Origin: Acidobacteriota bacterium
Lineage (GTDB): Bacteria; Acidobacteriota; Terriglobia; Terriglobales; Acidobacteriaceae
DNA: 6,964 nucleotides
Reading direction: 5' to 3'
Assembly (NCBI GenBank): GCA_021811745.1
Contig: JAJZNH010000028.1
Location: 1-6,964, forward strand
Shown: piece after piece, positions 4,877 to 6,964 of the stretch
Position numbering within the stretch: position 1 is the first letter of the stretch
How the letters are laid out: each line of letters starts with the position of its first letter
Notes under the pieces: model-generated
Seen by the model: only the letters and a program-made list of their open reading frames with translations
Database searches by the model: none
What the model was told of the DNA's origin: nothing
Translations under genes and position numbers: made by a program

Positions 4877-5521
4877 CTACTGGCCCTCCTTGGCGTTGGC
4901 GCTGGATGCGAGTGGAGGCACATCCTCCTCTCGAACCGTCGGCAAACCGCTTGCCGCGGCGGCTTCCGGCCGCAGCCATGTGGAGATACGAATGCGGAGA
5001 TTCACCTGTCCGCTTCGCTGGCCCGTCAAGGCCATCGCCCGGATGATAAAGAACATCGGGTCGCGCTCGATGCTGTTGATAAAACGCATGACCGCGGGAT
5101 AGTCGCCGCTGATGCCCGCCTCCATGGAGATCTCAGTCAGATCCGCGCCCGGAGGCCGTTGTGTGTACTGAATCCGGGAGAGCCTTACTCCGGACTTTAC
5201 TTGCAAATCGCCGATGCGGGTCGCGATCGAGGAGTAGTTGGGAGGAATTCGCCTTTCGTAGAAGTCCTTTAACTCCTCGCGGGTTTTTTCGACGCGTTTG
5301 TCCAGTCCGCGCAGGGGCGCGGTTTCAAGCCGTAGCGCCTTCAACTCGACCTGTTTGTTGGCCAGTACGTCAACGGAGTGGCTGTCCGTCGCCGTCCAAT
5401 CCATTCCCAGCCGGATTCCCAGCCACAGAACCAGCAGAACGAGTACGGAGAGCGCCGCATAGTGCCACGTCAGAGGCGAGCGCAGGCGCTCACGCCACAC
5501 GGAGGGTGCGCCATTTTTCAT
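4877..5521 (-). CDS. pilO: Type IV pilus / type II secretion inner-membrane platform protein PilO
   Basis: The protein has 214 residues. It has a short basic cytoplasmic tail (WRERLRS), one membrane helix (about 18-38, LTWHYAALSVLVLLVLWLGI), then a periplasmic coiled coil (about 48-92, rich in Leu, Glu and Lys/Arg) and a ferredoxin-like alpha/beta domain (about 97-184: SSIATRIGDLQVKSGVRLSRI, MEAGISGDYPAVMRFINSIE, FFIIRAMALTG, VNLRIRISTWLRP). This is the PilO/GspM architecture (PF04350 type), and PilO is expected to pair with PilN. A charged, Ala/Pro-rich tail (185-214) follows. The start overlaps the pilN stop as ATGA. GGAGGT lies 5 nt upstream (plus 5527-5532). The stop is followed within 2 nt by the start of the PilP/GspC-like gene. 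Confidence 0.88.
   Translation of the reverse strand: MKNGAPSVWRERLRSPLTWHYAALSVLVLLVLWLGIRLGMDWTATDSHSVDVLANKQVELKALRLETAPLRGLDKRVEKTREELKDFYERRIPPNYSSIATRIGDLQVKSGVRLSRIQYTQRPPGADLTEISMEAGISGDYPAVMRFINSIERDPMFFIIRAMALTGQRSGQVNLRIRISTWLRPEAAAASGLPTVREEDVPPLASSANAKEGQ
4885..4890 (-). promoter_or_regulatory. Ribosome binding site for the PilP/GspC-like gene
   Basis: AGGAGG on the minus strand, inside the end of pilO, lies 10 nt before GTG 4874 and 16 nt before ATG 4868. The spacing favours the GTG start. Confidence 0.55.
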
Positions 5522-6345
5522 CGCGAACCTCCGGTTGCCGCGCCAGGGGCGGGGCTGGGCTTTGGCTGGAGAGGCGTCCGCCGGGGCAAGACCTTGTACG
5601 GGCGACGGCCATGCGACTGACCGGTCTGAGGAATCGTACGGCGGCCAGCCGCGCGAATCTCAGAGTTCCCGCGCACTGATGCTTTTGCCTCATCCGGGGA
5701 GTTCTTGCCGCTGGTTTCTGCTGTCTTGCCGGCTTTTGAATTCACCTGCGAAGGCGGGTTGTAGTCGGCTAGGATGTCGAGATTGAAACGGTTCGATGCG
5801 CTGACCGGCTCCAGGTGGGCATTCGGCCCCTCGCCGCTTTCGACCGAGGATTCTCCTACAATGCGGGGCATCAGAAAGCGGTTGGAGTGTTCCAGGTTGC
5901 TTACCAGTTCCACTGCCTTGTCCCGTGGACCAACCACGCGCAGATGCAGCGTGATATGGCCATCCTTGTCCCGGATGGGCTCAAGAGTGGAAACCTGAAC
6001 TCCGCCGGGCAGCACGGTCTCCAGGTTCTCCATGGCCAGCGTCCATGAGAAGGCCTTTTCGTCGAAGAGCTGATTCAATGCCTGTACCTGTGCCAGCAGC
6101 TTGGCGTTGGCCGGTTTGCGCATCATTGTCTTGTAGGTCTGCTGTTCCCGTGTAATGAGGGCAATGTCTCCATCGAGCGAGTGGGCGCGCGCGCGGGCCA
6201 CGTCCGCTTTCTTGTGCATCGAGTGCAGGCCCTGCGCCAGGCAGGCGGCGATGACGACCAGCACAGCCATGGCAATGCGTAGACGCTTCTTCGCAGGACC
6301 CAGGTCGGCGAAGGGGCGGGTGGCGAGGTTGAGAGTAATACGCAT
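5518..6345 (-). CDS. pilN: Type IV pilus / type II secretion inner-membrane platform protein PilN
   Basis: The protein has 275 residues. The N-terminal cytoplasmic motif LNLATRPF (residues 5-12) corresponds to the INLLP-type PilM-binding peptide of the PilN family (PF05137 type), in the variant common in Acidobacteria. One membrane helix spans about 22-42 (AMAVLVVIAACLAQGL). A coiled coil (45-95) follows, then the ferredoxin-like periplasmic domain (about 100-195: FSWTLAMENLETVLPGGVQV, HITLHLRVVG, LVSNLEHSNRF, FNLDILADY). Residues 196-275 form an extra low-complexity tail, acidic/polar first, then strongly basic and proline-rich (GRRPYKVLPRRTPLQPKP), which typical PilN proteins of about 180-200 residues lack. 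GAGG lies 5-6 nt before the ATG and overlaps the pilM stop. It pairs with PilO as the structural core that joins PilM to the periplasmic part of the machine. Confidence 0.9.
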   Translation of the reverse strand: MRITLNLATRPFADLGPAKKRLRIAMAVLVVIAACLAQGLHSMHKKADVARARAHSLDGDIALITREQQTYKTMMRKPANAKLLAQVQALNQLFDEKAFSWTLAMENLETVLPGGVQVSTLEPIRDKDGHITLHLRVVGPRDKAVELVSNLEHSNRFLMPRIVGESSVESGEGPNAHLEPVSASNRFNLDILADYNPPSQVNSKAGKTAETSGKNSPDEAKASVRGNSEIRAAGRRTIPQTGQSHGRRPYKVLPRRTPLQPKPSPAPGAATGGSR

Positions 6346-6348
6346 GGC

Positions 6349-6964
6349 CTACCTCACCCCTGCCAGCGCGCCGGTTACGCCGGCAACGCTTGCCGGCCAT
6401 GCAGCATTGCCGGGCTGGTCTACGAGTTGCACGACAGTCAATTCGCGGTCGTCAATCCATTGCGAAAACTCCCGGGCATCGTGAGCGCCGGCGTAGTGTA
6501 AAACACTTGGGGGAAACTGTAGCTTATCTTCAAAGTACGCCGCTGCCACGGCGATGCTTCGCTGGATCTCGGAGATGCGCTGATTGCGATCCGCGGGCAA
6601 CTCCAGGATGCGGTGGAGCAAAAGATCCTGCCCGCTCGTGATGGAAGTCGTCAGAGCCGTGCCGCTCAGGTTGGCGGTCAAAACTGCTTCGCTGGAATCG
6701 ACTGTTTCCAGAGCCGCCAGGCTGGAAGGCAGTACTGCCCCCGGTTCGTAGCCGGCCGAGCGCGCCGCGCCTTCATACTCGGCCAGGATGGGTCCCGGCA
6801 TGACAGTGACGAGCACTCGGCACTCGGTCTTGTTCTGGGCCAGAATCTGGTAACTGATGCCGGCGTGCTCCGTGTCAAAAGGCACCATCTTCCGCAAGCG
6901 GAAACGCAGCATGGACTGGGCCTCCGCCGACCGGGAGGGCAGGGAATCGAAGTCCCGCATACAC
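6349..6964 (-). CDS. pilM: Type IV pilus assembly protein PilM, C-terminal two thirds (5' end outside window)
   Basis: The frame is open to the right edge. The ATG at 6960 is internal, because the text around it (RDFDSLPSRSAEAQSMLRFRLRKMVPFD) matches the middle of PilM, where LP.. is followed by the R-rich helix and the PFD motif. About 205 residues are visible out of the usual 310-360. The visible part covers the second actin-like lobe: AGISYQILAQ and CRVLVTVMPGPILAEYEGAA, then GYEPGAVLPSSLAALE. Next are the nucleotide-site strand LTANLSGTALTTSI and LLLHRILEL, and a C-terminal strand ending ASVAGVTGALAG. In the phosphate-binding strand, Asn replaces the Asp usual in VDIG. PilM is a cytoplasmic ATP-binding protein that holds the N-terminal peptide of PilN. 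The stop lies 3 nt before pilN. Confidence 0.85.
   Translation of the reverse strand, partial: CMRDFDSLPSRSAEAQSMLRFRLRKMVPFDTEHAGISYQILAQNKTECRVLVTVMPGPILAEYEGAARSAGYEPGAVLPSSLAALETVDSSEAVLTANLSGTALTTSITSGQDLLLHRILELPADRNQRISEIQRSIAVAAAYFEDKLQFPPSVLHYAGAHDAREFSQWIDDRELTVVQLVDQPGNAAWPASVAGVTGALAGVR

Noticed and set aside
4875..4979. Upstream start (ATG 4979) for the PilP/GspC-like protein
   Set aside because: It would overlap pilO by over 100 nt and adds an Arg/Gly-rich lead that looks like shadow coding; the AGGAGG-linked GTG at 4874 fits better.
5161..5679. Plus-strand 172-aa Arg/Ala-rich frame
   Set aside because: It is antisense to pilO and pilN; its composition is typical of the shadow of a high-GC gene.
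6184..6198. GCGCGCGCGC tract in pilN as a regulatory or Z-DNA site
   Set aside because: It is inside coding sequence and explained by Arg/Ala codons (RARAHS).

Overview
The window looks like a piece of a high-GC acidobacterial chromosome (phylum Acidobacteriota, probably class Terriglobia). Three gene families point that way: a secreted VWFA-related protein of the acidobacterial type, an N-terminal SpoIVB-type S55 peptidase domain, and a pilM-pilN-pilO operon followed by a one-helix PilP/GspC-like gene and an unusual pseudopilin. No tRNA, rRNA, CRISPR array, transposase or integrase was seen.

Layout. Positions 1-513 (minus) hold the start of a secreted S55 peptidase-like protein, cut by the left edge. 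Its reading frame changes, without a stop, into sequence resembling the C-terminal part of tryptophanase/tyrosine phenol-lyase. This is the strangest feature here and may be either a recombination scar or an assembly chimera. A 323-bp divergent spacer follows, then a secreted VWFA-related protein (837-2051, plus). That gene converges on a small two-helix membrane protein (2123-2404, minus), with a perfect 28-bp palindrome between them. A second divergent spacer of about 350 bp separates the small membrane protein from an A-type iron-sulfur cluster carrier (2752-3123, plus), which ends at a strong hairpin (3166-3200).

From 6964 down to 3245 (minus) runs one tightly packed operon: pilM (5' end outside the window), pilN, pilO, a PilP/GspC-like bitopic protein, and a pseudopilin-like protein with a Gly/Ser/Pro-rich tail. 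Gaps run from a 4-bp overlap to 13 bp, so the genes are probably co-transcribed and translationally coupled. PilM (cytoplasmic, actin-like) would bind the N-terminus of PilN. PilN and PilO would pair through their periplasmic domains, and the PilP/GspC-like protein would link this inner-membrane platform to a secretin. The pseudopilin would be built into, or prime, the filament. No secretin, ATPase or polytopic platform protein is visible, so the machine may be a type IV pilus or a type II secretion-like system.

Most of the window is ordinary acidobacterial core sequence. The points worth a second look are the S55/tryptophanase junction, the lost metal-site residues in the VWFA protein, the pseudopilin without Glu5 but with hexapeptide repeats, and the apparent absence of a secretin gene downstream of the PilP-like gene.
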